Positions 6,466-17,156 of a stretch of 19,957 nt of DNA are shown here, in pieces. This DNA is from Acinetobacter sp. (GTDB lineage: Bacteria; Pseudomonadota; Gammaproteobacteria; Pseudomonadales; Moraxellaceae). Where the stretch lies: positions 5,604-25,560 of the forward strand of contig JAUNHS010000010.1 of NCBI GenBank assembly GCA_030523805.1. Direction: 5' to 3'. A model generated the notes under the pieces. It was not told the origin of the DNA. It ran no database searches and saw only the letters and a program-made list of their open reading frames with translations. Numbering within the stretch: the stretch's first letter is position 1; each line of letters starts with the position of its first letter. The position numbers were made by a program, and so were the translations under genes.

Positions 6466-6912
6466 ATGAAAAAATTACTCACTGCACTATGCTTGCTGTT
6501 CACTGCGACAGGAGCAATCGCTCATACCGATTATATCCACAGCCAACAGCAGTTTATTCAGCATTATGCTCAATTAGACAATGTCCAACGTACTGCATCG
6601 GGTTTGCATTATCGCATCATTCAACAAGGGACAGGAGCAAAGCCAACAGCACGTTCTGTAGTTAGCGTGCATTATACTGGGCGATTGAGTAATGGCGATA
6701 TTTTTGATAGTTCACACGCACGTCAGCAAGCGATTAGTTTTCCATTAAACCAAGTGATTGCAGGCTGGACGGAAGGTTTACAGCTCATTCAAGAAGGTGG
6801 CAAAATTGAATTGGTCATTCCTGCTGCATTGGCGTATGGCAATCGTAGCGTGGGAGATATTCCTGCCAATAGTGTTTTATATTTTGAAGTAGATTTGCTC
6901 AAAGTGGAATAA
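6466..6912 (+). CDS. Secreted FKBP-type peptidyl-prolyl cis-trans isomerase
   Basis: A 148-residue protein that speeds cis-trans turning of prolyl bonds, probably helping proteins fold in the periplasm. Residues 1-19 form a signal peptide: two lysines, a hydrophobic core and an AIA site before His20. A short linker of about 30 residues is followed by a complete FKBP domain (about 50-147) with VSVHYTGRL, GDIFDSS, FPLNQVIAGWTEGLQLI, GGKIELVIPAALAYG and the final strand LYFEVDLL. These hold the aromatic and acidic pocket residues of active FKBPs. It lacks the long N-terminal dimerisation domain of FkpA and Mip, so it is a minimal form. It has its own promoter and a GGA about 10 bases before the ATG. 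It converges with the glycine-zipper gene. Substrates cannot be inferred. Confidence 0.92.
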   Translation: MKKLLTALCLLFTATGAIAHTDYIHSQQQFIQHYAQLDNVQRTASGLHYRIIQQGTGAKPTARSVVSVHYTGRLSNGDIFDSSHARQQAISFPLNQVIAGWTEGLQLIQEGGKIELVIPAALAYGNRSVGDIPANSVLYFEVDLLKVE

Positions 6913-6936
6913 ATCATATATTTTTGCGATAGATAT

Positions 6937-6974
6937 AAAAATCCCCAAAAGTAGTATCTCTCACTTTTAGGGAT
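6937..6974 (-). terminator. Intrinsic terminator of the glycine-zipper lipoprotein gene
   Basis: Arms 6941-6952 and 6963-6974 form a 12-bp stem with a 10-base loop. The one non-Watson-Crick position is G-U in the minus-strand RNA but C-A in the plus-strand RNA, and the T run (TTTTAT) follows only on the minus strand. It therefore serves the minus-strand gene ending at 7002, not the FKBP gene. Confidence 0.7.
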
Positions 6975-7001
6975 AGATGATGATCAATGACTTAATTTGT
7001 A

Positions 7002-7343
7002 TTAACGCTGACGATTTTCATCAATTTTATTACCAACCACGCTACCTACAGCACTTCCTAATGCAGCCCCTGTTGTGCCACCAATGGTTTTTTCACCAAG
7101 TACCGCACCCAAACCAGCACCAATCACTGAGCCACTGGTCATATTTTTATTTTTGCTCGCCACGCCTGCACCAATTGCACCGCCCAATGCTGCACCTGCT
7201 TCACCACCAATATGATTGCCAATACCAGCACCAATCGCACTGCCTAATGCTGCACGAGCATCTGTTTGGTTTACACCTGTATTCGTTGCACAACCTGTGA
7301 ATAATACCGCAGATAATACGCTTAGAATTGCAATTTTTTTCAT
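7002..7343 (-). CDS. Glycine-zipper lipoprotein
   Basis: A 113-residue envelope lipoprotein. Residues 1-17 are a lipoprotein signal, with lipobox LFTGC and the lipidated Cys at residue 18. The mature part is three glycine-zipper blocks (about 33-62, 68-85 and 87-107) made of repeated GAAxGxxIGxG-type units, such as AALGSAIGAGIGNHIGGEAG, split by a short polar turn (SKNKNMTSG). Such domains resemble the 17-kDa surface antigen (Rickettsia) and OmpA-type glycine-zipper families and are thought to pack helices in or on the membrane. The exact role is unknown. AGGAG seven bases before the ATG at 7343 fixes the start. It has its own extended -10 element and a terminator, so it is a single-gene unit between rpoC and the FKBP gene. 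Confidence 0.88.
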   Translation of the reverse strand: MKKIAILSVLSAVLFTGCATNTGVNQTDARAALGSAIGAGIGNHIGGEAGAALGGAIGAGVASKNKNMTSGSVIGAGLGAVLGEKTIGGTTGAALGSAVGSVVGNKIDENRQR

Positions 7344-7366
7344 TTTGACATCTCCTGTTTAAGATG

Positions 7367-7375
7367 AGCATAGCA
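7367..7375 (-). promoter_or_regulatory. Possible extended -10 promoter for the glycine-zipper gene
   Basis: The minus strand reads TGC followed by TATGCT, again within the TATGCTAT octamer. Start near 7360 would leave a leader of about 17 bases, just enough to hold the AGGAG ribosome site. No convincing -35. Confidence 0.4.
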
Positions 7376-7483
7376 TAGCCCAAATCTATGAATGATTTTC
7401 AAATTTCTTGTAATATCTAGTAACATTAAGCATTATTTATGTATGAATGTTTTGTAATTTCCTTGTTGTTTTAAAGCGTAAGC

Positions 7484-7517
7484 AAAAAAATATCGCCCAA
7501 CATTGAGCGATATTTTT
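7484..7517 (-). terminator. Intrinsic terminator at the end of the rpoBC operon
   Basis: Perfect 11-bp stem with arms 7486-7496 and 7507-7517 (core ATATCGC/GCGATAT), 10-base loop, and seven T residues on the minus strand counting from the stem. It begins 25 bases after the rpoC stop. Confidence 0.85.
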
Positions 7518-7541
7518 ATAGCTTATAGATTTAAATCAGAA

Positions 7542-10500
7542 TTAAAATTCTTGATTTAAAGCATCACTAAAGGCTTGGTCTAAATCCAAACTTGGTGCTG
7601 CTGCATCTGTATTTTCAGCTAAGAATTCAGCTGTAAACACATCTTGCTCTGTTGCCATTTGTGCTGCTTCAGCTTCTTGGCGACGACGCTCTAAATGATA
7701 CGCCAAGCCAGTACCTGATGGAATTAAACGACCGACAACAACGTTCTCTTTCAAGCCACGCAAGTCATCTTCTTTACCTGTTACCGCAGCTTCAGTCAAG
7801 ACACGTGTGGTTTCTTGGAACGATGCTGCAGAGATAAATGAGTCTGTAGATAATGACGCTTTAGTAATACCCATTAATTGACGTTCAAAACGTGCTGGGA
7901 ATTTATCCTGACCTTCTAAGGCTTTATTCTCTTGAACTACACGAATGTAATCCACTTGCTCGCCTTTAATGAAGTTCGTATCGCCACCATCAACAATTTC
8001 AACTTTACGCAACATCTGACGTACAATCACTTCAATGTGTTTATCATTGATTTTTACGCCTTGTAAGCGATAAACGTCTTGTACTTCATTTACGATGTAG
8101 TTGGTCAATGCCACTTCGCCTTTTAAGCGTAAAATATCGTGTGGATTTTGTGGGCCATCGGCAATCGTTTCACCACGTTGTACCGTTTCGCCTTCAAACA
8201 CGTTAATTTGACGCCATTTCGGAATTAATTCTTCATACGGTTCAGAACCATCTTCAGGCGTAATGATTAAACGGTTTTTGCCTTTTGTTTCTTTACCAAA
8301 GCTCACTAAACCAGACACTTCTGCCAAAATTGCGTGCTCTTTTGGTTTACGTGCTTCAAACAAGTCAGCAACACGTGGCAAACCACCTGTAATGTCTCGG
8401 GTACGAGATGATTCTTGTGGTACACGACCGATGACATCACCAATACCGATTTTTTCGCCATCACGCACAGTTAAGATAATGTTTTGTGGTAAGAAGTAGA
8501 ATTGCTCACCACCATCAACTGTATCTAACACAATCGCAGGACGTAAATCTTTACCCGATGCAGGACGAGCCGTTACAGGTAAGATTTGAATCGTAGTCAT
8601 ACCAGTAGATTCATCAGTTTTAGATGCTGCAGTTACGCCATCAGCGATTTGTGAGAAGCGAACTGTACCAGCCACTTCAGTAACGATTGGGTGTGTATGT
8701 GGATCCCAAGTCGCTACGATACCACCGCCATCAACTGCTTCACCATCTTTAATCAAAATGGTTGCACCGTAAGGCAATTTATAGCGTTCACGTTCACGAC
8801 CTAAATCATCGGCAACACCGATTTCACCTGAACGAGAAACAGAAACTAAATGTCCTTTCGCGTGTTGTACTGTTTTCACATTGTGGAAACGTACTGTACC
8901 TTTGTTTTTCACTTGTACGCTATTGACTGCTGATGTACCACTTGCCGCACCACCCACGTGGAATGTACGCATGGTCAGCTGTGTACCTGGTTCACCAATT
9001 GACTGTGCAGCCATTACGCCCACAGATTCACCTGGGTTCACCAAATGACCACGAGCCAAATCACGGCCATAACACTTCGCACATACGCCAAAACTTGACT
9101 CACAGCTCACCACAGAGCGAACTTTCACTTCGTCCACACCTGCTTCTTCAAGCTGAGCAGCAATTTTTTCGTCAATCAATGTGCCTTTTGGTAATACCAC
9201 TTCACCATCTGCTGCACGGTGTACATCATCAGCTGTTACACGACCTAATACACGATCACGCAATGGTTCAATGACATCACCACCTTGGATTAATGGTGTC
9301 ATCACTAAGCCGTGTTCTGTACCACAATCAGGTTCAGTAATCACTAAATCTTGTGCAACATCAACCAAACGACGTGTTAAGTAACCAGAGTTTGCTGTTT
9401 TTAATGCGGTATCCGCCAAACCTTTACGTGCACCGTGTGTAGAAATAAAGTACTGTAATACTGTCAAACCTTCACGGAAGTTCGCTTTAATTGGCGTTTC
9501 AATAATTGAGCCGTCTGGTTTTGCCATCAAGCCACGCATACCTGCCAACTGACGAATCTGTGTTGCACTACCACGGGCACCCGAATCTGCCATCATGTAG
9601 ATTGAGTTAAATGATTTTTGCTTTTCGTCTTCGCCTTGCTTATTCTTCACGGTAGTGAATGACAAGTTATCCATCATCGCTTTTGCAATTTGGTCGTTGG
9701 TACGTGTCCAAATATCCACGACTTTGTTATAGCGTTCGCCTTCGGTTACAACACCTTGGTTAAATTGCAATTCAATTTCACGCACTTCAGCTTCAGCTTT
9801 AGCGATAATTTCTTGCTTTTGTGGTGGAATTAACATATCTTCCATACCCACCGATACGCCTGAGCGTGTCGCTTGACGGAAACCAAGATACATTAATTGG
9901 TCAGCAAAAATCACCGTGTCTTTCAAACCTAAAATACGGTAGCATGAGTTGATTAATTTAGAGATGTTTTTCTTATTCATCTCCACGTTAATCATGTCAA
10001 AACCTAAACCTTCAGGCACAACTTCCCAAAGCAAACAACGTCCTGGTGTAGTATCTACGATGACGCTTTGTTGCTCTTTTTCGCCTTGCTCATTTACCAA
10101 TGTTTGATTGACACGTACTTTAATGCGTGCGTGTAAAGCCACTTGTTGCGTTGCCAATGCACGGTTTACTTCTTCCGTATCAGCAAAAACCATGCCTTCG
10201 CCTTTGGCATTAATCGCTTCACGAGAGATATAGTACAAGCCCAATACCACGTCCTGCGATGGTACGATAATCGGTTCACCATTGGCTGGAGATAAGATGT
10301 TGTTGGTAGACATCATCAAGGCACGAGCTTCTAACTGTGCTTCCAAAGTCAATGGAACGTGTACCGCCATTTGGTCACCGTCAAAGTCGGCGTTAAATGC
10401 TGTACACACCAATGGGTGCAAACGAATGGCTTTACCTTCAATCAAAATCGGTTCAAACGCTTGTAAACCCAAACGGTGCAAGGTTGGTGCACGGTTCAAC

Positions 10501-11780
10501 ATCACAGGGTGCTGACGAATCACATTCGCTAAAACGTCCCACACTTCTGGCGTTTCACGCTCCACCATCTTTTTCGCAGCTTTAATCGTTGTCGCATGAC
10601 CTGATGATTGCAATTTCGCATAGATAAATGGCTTAAACAACTCCAACGCCATTTTCTTCGGCAAACCGCACTGATGCAAACGTAAAGACGGACCAACGGT
10701 AATGACCGAACGACCAGAATAGTCCACTCGCTTACCTAACAAGTTTTGACGGAAACGACCTTGCTTACCTTTAATCATATCTGCTAAAGATTTCAATGGA
10801 CGTTTGTTTGAACCTGTAATCGCACGACCACGACGACCGTTATCCAATAACGCATCTACTGATTCTTGTAACATACGTTTTTCGTTACGCACAATAATAT
10901 CAGGTGCAGCTAAATCTAATAAACGCTTCAAACGGTTGTTACGGTTAATCACACGACGATACAAATCGTTCAAATCCGACGTTGCAAAACGACCGCCTTC
11001 TAAAGGTACTAACGGACGCAAATCTGGTGGCAATACTGGCAATACATTCATTACCATCCACTCAGGTTTGTTGTTTGACTCTTTGAATGCTTCCATCAAT
11101 TTCAAACGCTTAGACGCTTTTTTCAATTTGGTCTCAGACGTTGTTTGTGGAATTTCTTCACGCAAACGTGCAATTTCAGCTTCTAAATCAATATCTTTTA
11201 ATAGGTCTTGAACCGCTTCTGCACCCATTTTTGCCGCAAATTCATCACCATGCTCTTCTAAAGCATTGTAATATTCTTCGTCGGTCAATAATTGGTATTT
11301 CTCAAGTGGTGTCATACCTGGGTCTGTTACCACATAAGATTCAAAATACAACACACGCTCAATATCACGCAATGTCATATCCAATAACAAACCAATACGG
11401 CTTGGCAATGATTTCAAGAACCAAATATGAGCCACTGGCGATGCCAACTCAATATGACCCATACGATCACGACGTACTTTGGCTGTGGTAACTTCTACAC
11501 CACATTTTTCACAAATTACGCCTTTATATTTCATACGCTTGTATTTACCACACAAGCATTCATAATCTTTTACAGGACCAAAAATTTTGGCACAAAACAA
11601 ACCATCACGTTCAGGTTTAAACGTACGATAGTTAATGGTTTCAGGTTTTTTTACTTCACCATGAGACCATGACTTAATCATCTCTGGCGACGCAAGACCA
11701 ATACGGATACGATCAAATTCTACTGGAGTTTGACCTTCGCCCTCTGGCTTCTTACGCATAATATCGAGCAAGTCTTTCAC
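7542..11780 (-). CDS. rpoC: DNA-directed RNA polymerase beta' subunit
   Basis: Largest subunit of RNA polymerase, carrying the catalytic magnesium. The protein has 1412 residues, close to E. coli (1407). The N-terminal zinc site has Cys75, Cys77, Cys90 and Cys93. The catalytic loop NADFDGD spans 463-469, with Asp465, Asp467 and Asp469 binding magnesium. The second zinc site shows Cys893, Cys900 and Cys903 within [11 protein letters not shown], plus a Cys near 819 in EPDCGTEHG. The C-terminal tail after about residue 1370 is acidic and less conserved. The start is GTG at 11778-11780, seven bases after GGAG; no better ATG lies nearby. It follows rpoB after 77 bases that hold a strong hairpin. 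I saw no break, insertion or missing motif. Confidence 0.99.
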   Translation of the reverse strand: MKDLLDIMRKKPEGEGQTPVEFDRIRIGLASPEMIKSWSHGEVKKPETINYRTFKPERDGLFCAKIFGPVKDYECLCGKYKRMKYKGVICEKCGVEVTTAKVRRDRMGHIELASPVAHIWFLKSLPSRIGLLLDMTLRDIERVLYFESYVVTDPGMTPLEKYQLLTDEEYYNALEEHGDEFAAKMGAEAVQDLLKDIDLEAEIARLREEIPQTTSETKLKKASKRLKLMEAFKESNNKPEWMVMNVLPVLPPDLRPLVPLEGGRFATSDLNDLYRRVINRNNRLKRLLDLAAPDIIVRNEKRMLQESVDALLDNGRRGRAITGSNKRPLKSLADMIKGKQGRFRQNLLGKRVDYSGRSVITVGPSLRLHQCGLPKKMALELFKPFIYAKLQSSGHATTIKAAKKMVERETPEVWDVLANVIRQHPVMLNRAPTLHRLGLQAFEPILIEGKAIRLHPLVCTAFNADFDGDQMAVHVPLTLEAQLEARALMMSTNNILSPANGEPIIVPSQDVVLGLYYISREAINAKGEGMVFADTEEVNRALATQQVALHARIKVRVNQTLVNEQGEKEQQSVIVDTTPGRCLLWEVVPEGLGFDMINVEMNKKNISKLINSCYRILGLKDTVIFADQLMYLGFRQATRSGVSVGMEDMLIPPQKQEIIAKAEAEVREIELQFNQGVVTEGERYNKVVDIWTRTNDQIAKAMMDNLSFTTVKNKQGEDEKQKSFNSIYMMADSGARGSATQIRQLAGMRGLMAKPDGSIIETPIKANFREGLTVLQYFISTHGARKGLADTALKTANSGYLTRRLVDVAQDLVITEPDCGTEHGLVMTPLIQGGDVIEPLRDRVLGRVTADDVHRAADGEVVLPKGTLIDEKIAAQLEEAGVDEVKVRSVVSCESSFGVCAKCYGRDLARGHLVNPGESVGVMAAQSIGEPGTQLTMRTFHVGGAASGTSAVNSVQVKNKGTVRFHNVKTVQHAKGHLVSVSRSGEIGVADDLGRERERYKLPYGATILIKDGEAVDGGGIVATWDPHTHPIVTEVAGTVRFSQIADGVTAASKTDESTGMTTIQILPVTARPASGKDLRPAIVLDTVDGGEQFYFLPQNIILTVRDGEKIGIGDVIGRVPQESSRTRDITGGLPRVADLFEARKPKEHAILAEVSGLVSFGKETKGKNRLIITPEDGSEPYEELIPKWRQINVFEGETVQRGETIADGPQNPHDILRLKGEVALTNYIVNEVQDVYRLQGVKINDKHIEVIVRQMLRKVEIVDGGDTNFIKGEQVDYIRVVQENKALEGQDKFPARFERQLMGITKASLSTDSFISAASFQETTRVLTEAAVTGKEDDLRGLKENVVVGRLIPSGTGLAYHLERRRQEAEAAQMATEQDVFTAEFLAENTDAAAPSLDLDQAFSDALNQEF

Positions 11781-11794
11781 TTTATTTCTCCGTG

Positions 11795-11824
11795 AACCGA
11801 GTAATCACGCTGCGTTACTCGGTT
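11795..11824 (-). promoter_or_regulatory. Perfect hairpin between rpoB and rpoC, beside the rpoC ribosome site
   Basis: AACCGAGTAA (11795-11804) and TTACTCGGTT (11815-11824) form a perfect 10-bp stem with a 10-base loop. No T run follows on the minus strand; the next bases lead straight into the GGAG that serves rpoC. It is therefore not a normal terminator. A role in rpoC translation, RNase processing or message stability is inferred. Confidence 0.6.
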
Positions 11825-11857
11825 GGTTCAATTCATTAATACGTTATCAAACGTGAA

Positions 11858-14800
11858 TTATTCGCCATCTTTAAGTTCAATATTGATACCTAAAGAACGG
11901 ATTTCTTTAGTCAATACGTTAAATGACTCTGGGATACCAGGATCCATGTAATGATTGCCATCTACAATATTCTTATAGATGCGTGTACGACCATCAACAT
12001 CGTCCGATTTCACCGTTAGCATTTCTTGTAAGGTATAAGCTGCACCGTAGGCTTCTAATGCCCATACTTCCATCTCACCGAAACGCTGACCACCAAACTG
12101 AGCTTTACCACCCAATGGTTGTTGTGTTACAAGTGAGTACGAACCTGTAGAACGGGCGTGCATCTTATCATCTACCAAGTGGTTCAATTTCAGCATATAC
12201 ATATAACCCACGGTGACAGGGCGATCAAATTGTTCACCTGTACGACCGTCAAATAATACCTGCTGACCTGAACGTGGTAATTCTGCCAATTCAAGCAATT
12301 CTTTAATTTGCGTTTCTTCTGCACCATCAAATACTGGTGTAGCTAAAGGCACACCTGCACGCAAATTACCTGCAAGTTTTAAGATTTCATCATCAGTTAA
12401 GCTATCAAGATCTTCTTGCTCGCCACCGACTTTGTTATAAATCTTATCTAAGAATTCACGCAATTCTAAAATGGTACGTTGTTGTTTCAACATCTTATCA
12501 ATTTGCTCGCCCAAACCTTTGGCCGCCAAACCGAGATGCGTTTCCAAAATCTGTCCCACGTTCATACGAGACGGTACGCCCAACGGGTTCAACACGATAT
12601 CTACAGGTACACCATTAATATCGTATGGCATATCTTCTACTGGTAAGATGTTTGATACCACACCTTTGTTACCATGACGACCTGCCATCTTATCCCCTGG
12701 TTGGATACGACGTTTTACTGCAAGATACACTTTAACAACTTTCAACACACCAGTGGTTAATTCATCGCCTGTAGAAAGTTTGCGTTTTTTCTCTGCAAAT
12801 TTCTCATCAATTTCTTGACTCTTCTCTTTTAAGAAGGTTTGAATTTGCGTTAAACGCTCTGCAATCGCTTCATCTGCAGGTTGGATTTCAAGTAAATCTG
12901 CAACATCTAAACCTGACAATAATGTTTCATTCAACTTATCGCCACGCTTCGTTGTGCCACCACCATTTGATGTTTGATCTTTCAACAAACGAATGATACG
13001 CTCACGAGCTGCTTCCTCAAAGATTTTGTATTCTTCTTTCAAATCTTTACGATAGGCATCAAGCTGTGCTTTTTCAATGGCTAAAGCACGTTCATCTTTT
13101 TGCACGCCATCACGAGTGAAGACTTGTACATCAATCACTGTACCTTTCGTACCCGATGGTACACGCAATGATGAATCTTTCACATCAGTCGCTTTTTCAC
13201 CGAAAATCGCACGCAATAATTTTTCTTCAGGCGTTAATTGAGTTTCGCCTTTAGGGGTAACTTTACCCACCAAAATATCGCCAGCAGTCACTTCAGCACC
13301 GATATAAACAATACCAGACGCATCAAGTTTAGATAATGCCGCTTCACCCACATTTGGAATATCTGCGGTAATTTCTTCTGCACCTAACTTGGTATCACGT
13401 GCCACACACGACAATTCTTGAATGTGAATAGACGTTAAACGGTCTTCTTGCAACACACGCTCAGATAATAAAATCGAGTCTTCGTAGTTATAACCATTCC
13501 ACGTCATGAATGCCACACGCATATTTTGACCCAATGCCAACTCACCCATATCGGTAGATGGACCATCAGCCAACACATCACCTGTTGCAATCTTATCGCC
13601 TTGTTTTACCACAACATTTTGGTTAATACAGGTGTTTTGGTTAGAACGTGTATATTTAATCAAGTTATAAATATCTACGCCTGCTTCACCAGCAACCATT
13701 TCATCTTCATTGACACGCACCACGATACGAGACGCATCAACATAATCAATCACACCGCCACGTTTTGCAACGACACACACACCTGAGTCTCGTGCCACAT
13801 GAGCTTCCATACCCGTACCAACTAACGGCTTATCAGCACGCAATGTTGGCACAGCTTGACGTTGCATGTTTGAACCCATCAATGCACGGTTCGCATCGTC
13901 ATGCTCAAGGAATGGAATCAATGATGCTGCAACAGAAACCACTTGTTGAGATGAAACGTCCATATGCGTTACACGGTCTGCGGTCATACGCACAAACTCA
14001 CCATGATGACGCACCGAAACTAATTCTTCAGTCAAATAGCCATTTTCATCTAACACAGAATCCGCTTGTGCAATCACTGTACCTACTTCTTCAATCGCAG
14101 ATAAGTATTCCACTTCTTCTGTTACACGACCATCAACGACTTTACGATACGGCGTTTCTAAGAAACCAAATTCATTAGATTTTGCATAAATAGATAAAGA
14201 GTTGATCAAACCAATGTTTGGACCTTCAGGCGTTTCAATTGGACACACACGACCATAATGCGTTTGATGTACGTCACGCACTTCAAAGCCTGCACGTTCA
14301 CGTGTCAAACCACCAGGACCTAATGCTGATACACGACGTTTGTGTGTAATTTCAGACAATGGGTTGTTTTGATCCATAAATTGCGATAACTGGCTAGAAC
14401 CAAAGAATTCCTTAATCGCTGCCGATACAGGCTTCGCATTAATCAAATCTTGTGGCGATAAATTATCAGTTTCCGCCTGTGATAAACGCTCTTTCACTGC
14501 ACGCTCAACACGCACCAAACCTACACGGAATTGGTTTTCAGTCATTTCACCAACAGAACGCACACGACGGTTACCTAAGTGGTCAATATCGTCCACTTCA
14601 CCTTTACCGTTACGAATATCTACCAAAGTACGCAATACATCAATAATATCTTCGTGAGATAAAACACCTTCCACTTCACGAGATTTTTGATCTGTACCTA
14701 CGGCATAAGGACGACCCAAACGACGGTTAAACTTCATACGACCGACTGGCGATAAGTCATAACGCTCCATCGTAAAGAATAAATTATTAAATAAATTCTC

Positions 14801-15946
14801 TGCCGCTTCTTTGGTTGGTGGCTCGCCTGGACGCATCACTTTATAGATTTCAACCAAGGCTTCATCACGATCACGTGTTGTATCTGCACGCAATGTATCT
14901 GCAATAAATGGCCCACGGTCAATATCATTGGTAAATAAAATCTTAAATTGCTTAATGCCATGCTCAGCAATTTTCACCAATGTTTCATGGTCCAACAAAG
15001 TATTTGCTGCGATGATACTACCATCAGACAATTCAATATTTTCAGCAAGAATACGTTCATACAAATATTCATCAGGCACAGATAATTTGTTAATCCCTGC
15101 AGCTTCCATCTGACGAATATGGCGAGCATTAATACGCTTGCCTTGCTCTACAAGTACTTTACCTGCATCATCTTTAATATCAAATTGTGCCATTTCACCA
15201 CGCAAACGCTCTGGTACCAACTCAATTTGATAACTTCCCATATCTACAAATACGCCTACTTTTTCGTAGAACATACTCAAGATTTCTTCTTCTTTATAAT
15301 CCAACGCACGCAAAATCACAGTCGCCAACAACTTACGACGACGGTCAATACGCACATAAACTAAATCTTTTGCATCAAATTCAAAATCTAACCATGAACC
15401 ACGGTAAGGAATGATACGAGCAGAATACAACACTTTACTACTAGAATGTGTTTTACCCTTATCATGATCAAAGAATACACCAGGAGAACGATGCAACTGC
15501 GATACAATCACACGCTCTGTACCATTAATCACAAATGTACCATTTTCCGTCATTAACGGAATTTCACCCATGTAAACTTCTTGTTCACGTACATCTTTAA
15601 TTGCTTTTGTATCGCGATCTTTTAAAATCAAACGAATTTTTACACGCATTGGAGCAGCATAAGTTGAACCACGCAAAATACATTCACGCACATCAAACTC
15701 AGGCTTACCCAACTGATACTCAACAAATTCTAAAGCTGCATTGCCAGTATAACTTTCAATAGGAAAAACTGAACGAAATGCTGCTTGAAGACCGATATCT
15801 TCACGATTTTTTGACGTTTTGCCATCTTGCAAGAATGTTCTGTATGAATCAACTTGAATCGCCAATAAATACGGAACATCCATGATTTGAGGCAATTTAC
15901 CAAAATTTTTACGGATCCGCTTTTTTTCGGTATATGAGTATGCCAT
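11858..15946 (-). CDS. rpoB: DNA-directed RNA polymerase beta subunit
   Basis: Second large subunit of RNA polymerase, forming much of the active-site cleft and the rifampicin pocket. The protein has 1362 residues, the length I associate with Acinetobacter and relatives. The rifampicin region (about residues 516-545) reads [20 protein letters not shown], then [20 protein letters not shown]. The positions matching E. coli Asp516 (here Asp525), His526 and Ser531 are the sensitive forms. Later landmarks are [17 protein letters not shown], the [14 protein letters not shown] segment, [16 protein letters not shown] and the C-terminal clamp contact [19 protein letters not shown]. The ATG at 15946 stands 7 bases after GAGGA. 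A 283-base gap separates it from rplL, with an attenuator-like hairpin; rpoC follows in the same operon. No truncation seen. Confidence 0.99.
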   Translation of the reverse strand: MAYSYTEKKRIRKNFGKLPQIMDVPYLLAIQVDSYRTFLQDGKTSKNREDIGLQAAFRSVFPIESYTGNAALEFVEYQLGKPEFDVRECILRGSTYAAPMRVKIRLILKDRDTKAIKDVREQEVYMGEIPLMTENGTFVINGTERVIVSQLHRSPGVFFDHDKGKTHSSSKVLYSARIIPYRGSWLDFEFDAKDLVYVRIDRRRKLLATVILRALDYKEEEILSMFYEKVGVFVDMGSYQIELVPERLRGEMAQFDIKDDAGKVLVEQGKRINARHIRQMEAAGINKLSVPDEYLYERILAENIELSDGSIIAANTLLDHETLVKIAEHGIKQFKILFTNDIDRGPFIADTLRADTTRDRDEALVEIYKVMRPGEPPTKEAAENLFNNLFFTMERYDLSPVGRMKFNRRLGRPYAVGTDQKSREVEGVLSHEDIIDVLRTLVDIRNGKGEVDDIDHLGNRRVRSVGEMTENQFRVGLVRVERAVKERLSQAETDNLSPQDLINAKPVSAAIKEFFGSSQLSQFMDQNNPLSEITHKRRVSALGPGGLTRERAGFEVRDVHQTHYGRVCPIETPEGPNIGLINSLSIYAKSNEFGFLETPYRKVVDGRVTEEVEYLSAIEEVGTVIAQADSVLDENGYLTEELVSVRHHGEFVRMTADRVTHMDVSSQQVVSVAASLIPFLEHDDANRALMGSNMQRQAVPTLRADKPLVGTGMEAHVARDSGVCVVAKRGGVIDYVDASRIVVRVNEDEMVAGEAGVDIYNLIKYTRSNQNTCINQNVVVKQGDKIATGDVLADGPSTDMGELALGQNMRVAFMTWNGYNYEDSILLSERVLQEDRLTSIHIQELSCVARDTKLGAEEITADIPNVGEAALSKLDASGIVYIGAEVTAGDILVGKVTPKGETQLTPEEKLLRAIFGEKATDVKDSSLRVPSGTKGTVIDVQVFTRDGVQKDERALAIEKAQLDAYRKDLKEEYKIFEEAARERIIRLLKDQTSNGGGTTKRGDKLNETLLSGLDVADLLEIQPADEAIAERLTQIQTFLKEKSQEIDEKFAEKKRKLSTGDELTTGVLKVVKVYLAVKRRIQPGDKMAGRHGNKGVVSNILPVEDMPYDINGVPVDIVLNPLGVPSRMNVGQILETHLGLAAKGLGEQIDKMLKQQRTILELREFLDKIYNKVGGEQEDLDSLTDDEILKLAGNLRAGVPLATPVFDGAEETQIKELLELAELPRSGQQVLFDGRTGEQFDRPVTVGYMYMLKLNHLVDDKMHARSTGSYSLVTQQPLGGKAQFGGQRFGEMEVWALEAYGAAYTLQEMLTVKSDDVDGRTRIYKNIVDGNHYMDPGIPESFNVLTKEIRSLGINIELKDGE

Positions 15947-15974
15947 CTTGGGTCCTCGTTAGTTAAATAAAATA

Positions 15975-15992
15975 TTCATCCGGCCGAATGAA
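15975..15992 (-). repeat. Compact inverted repeat upstream of the rpoB ribosome site
   Basis: An 18-base near-palindrome centred on GGCC. In the minus-strand RNA it can fold as a 7-bp stem (one G-U pair) with a four-base loop, followed by A/T-rich sequence and then the rpoB ribosome site about 20 bases further on. A regulatory role is inferred only from position. Confidence 0.35.
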
Positions 15993-16044
15993 ATCAAAAT
16001 ACCCCTAGATGTTCAGAAAACCAATACATCTAAAGACTTAAAAA

Positions 16045-16056
16045 ATGCTTAAGCAT
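16045..16056. repeat. 12-base perfect palindrome in the rplL-rpoB gap
   Basis: ATGCTTAAGCAT, symmetric with no spacer. It could be a protein-binding site or chance in A/T-rich DNA. No function assigned. Confidence 0.3.
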
Positions 16057-16095
16057 ATTTTCTGCAACTAAAACATGATTAAACATTTGATGATC

Positions 16096-16107
16096 ATTTG
16101 TACAAAT
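16096..16107. repeat. Second 12-base perfect palindrome in the rplL-rpoB gap
   Basis: ATTTGTACAAAT, symmetric with no spacer, 39 bases from the other palindrome. No function assigned. Confidence 0.3.
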
Positions 16108-16160
16108 TGAATGCACACACTTACATTCAAAAATTCAGGCCAAGCTCTCTATTGTAACGC

Positions 16161-16191
16161 AAAAGGGCTGATGACCCAATAGTCATCAGCC
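16161..16191 (-). terminator. Attenuator-like hairpin between rplL and rpoB
   Basis: Perfect 10-bp stem, GGCTGATGAC (16166-16175) and GTCATCAGCC (16182-16191), loop of 6, then on the minus strand one C and only four T residues. The weak T run fits partial termination. In E. coli an attenuator at this place lowers rpoBC expression relative to rplJL; the same job is inferred here. It starts 38 bases after the rplL stop. Confidence 0.7.
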
Positions 16192-16229
16192 ACTTTTTGG
16201 AACTTTTTTGCAAAAGCCCCAAAATACAA

Positions 16230-16601
16230 TTACTTAAGTGTAACTGTAGCACCAGCTTCTTCAAGTTTCTTCTTAAGTTCTTCGCCTTCTTCTTTAGAAA
16301 CGCCTTCTTTAAGAATCGCTGGAGCACCTTCAACCAAGTCTTTCGCTTCTTTCAAGCCTAAACCAGTTGCTTCACGAACTGCTTTAATTACGCCTACTTT
16401 GTTCGCACCAAAGCTTGTCAATTCAACATTGAACTCTGATTGCTCTTCAGCAGCAGCACCGCCAGCAGCAGGAGCAGCAGCAACTGCAACAGCAGCAGCT
16501 GATACATTGAATTTCTCTTCAAATGCAGAGATTAATTCAACCAATTCAAGAACAGTTTTTTCAGCAACTGCATTTAAAATTTCTTCGTTAGATAAAGCCA
16601 T
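16230..16601 (-). CDS. rplL: 50S ribosomal protein L7/L12
   Basis: Stalk protein of the large ribosomal subunit, present in several copies, which recruits translation GTPases. The protein has 123 residues. The N-terminal dimerisation domain (about 1-35) is followed by an Ala/Gly-rich hinge (about 36-52) and the C-terminal factor-binding domain with [20 protein letters not shown] and the final GATVTLK. GGAG lies 8 bases before the ATG at 16601. It is 48 bases after rplJ in the same operon. No oddities seen. Confidence 0.98.
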   Translation of the reverse strand: MALSNEEILNAVAEKTVLELVELISAFEEKFNVSAAAVAVAAAPAAGGAAAEEQSEFNVELTSFGANKVGVIKAVREATGLGLKEAKDLVEGAPAILKEGVSKEEGEELKKKLEEAGATVTLK

Positions 16602-16649
16602 GAGAATAACTCCAAATGGATATTGAATGATGTGTAAAAAAGTTTAAGA

Positions 16650-17156
16650 TTAAGCAGCTTCTTGCTCGTTTTTCTCTTTGAGCGCTGTAAGTAAGCGACC
16701 CAATTTTGAAATTGGAGCTTGAAGAACATTGGCAAGCATAGTAAGTGCTTTTTCTTGGTTCGGAAGATTTGCGATAACGCTAATTTCATTAGCACCATAC
16801 ACTTTGCCATCAAACGCAGCAGCTTTTAATTCAAATGCCTTGTTTGTTTTAGCAAAATCTTCGAACAAGCGTGCAGCTGCACCCATGTCATCTTCAGAAG
16901 TTGAAAAACCAATGATTGTTGGACCAACTAAAGTATCGTTTAAAATGTCAAACTGAGTACCTTCAACTGCACGCTTAGCCAAAGTATTACGCACGATACG
17001 CACATAAACATTTGACTTACGAGCTTGAACACGAAGTTCTGTCAATTGTTCAACATTTAAACCTTGATAGTCAGCTACAACAGCAGAGTATGCAGTGCTA
17101 GCGACTTGATTAACCGCTGCTACAATCTCTTTTTTGTTCTCTAAAAGTAGAGCCAC
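16650..17156 (-). CDS. rplJ: 50S ribosomal protein L10
   Basis: Base of the ribosomal stalk; binds 23S rRNA and holds the L7/L12 dimers. The protein has 168 residues. The N-terminal RNA-binding domain (about 1-130) includes VADYQGLNVEQLTELR and VRIVRNTLAKRA. The C-terminal helix that binds L7/L12 is about 140-168 (KLGRLLTALKEKNEQEAA). The start is GTG at 17154-17156, preceded six bases upstream by a perfect AGGAGG. The gene is preceded by a 262-base leader with an L10-binding type fold, so its translation is probably repressed by the L10-L7/L12 complex, as known in E. coli. rplL follows after 48 bases. Confidence 0.98.
   Translation of the reverse strand: MALLLENKKEIVAAVNQVASTAYSAVVADYQGLNVEQLTELRVQARKSNVYVRIVRNTLAKRAVEGTQFDILNDTLVGPTIIGFSTSEDDMGAAARLFEDFAKTNKAFELKAAAFDGKVYGANEISVIANLPNQEKALTMLANVLQAPISKLGRLLTALKEKNEQEAA

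Noticed and set aside
11795..11824. rpoB-rpoC hairpin as a terminator
   Set aside because: No T run follows on the minus strand and rpoC must be co-transcribed with rpoB.
13526..14178. Open frames of 86 and 137 codons on the plus strand inside rpoB
   Set aside because: They lie antisense to well conserved rpoB sequence, have no ribosome sites and low-complexity His/Leu/Gln-rich translations; these are by-products of rpoB codon use. The same holds for other plus-strand frames within rpoC and the ribosomal genes.
14340..14420. Rifampicin resistance change in rpoB
   Set aside because: The key cluster I residues (Asp525, the following His and Ser) have the sensitive form; nearby differences such as Val for Ile look like lineage variation.
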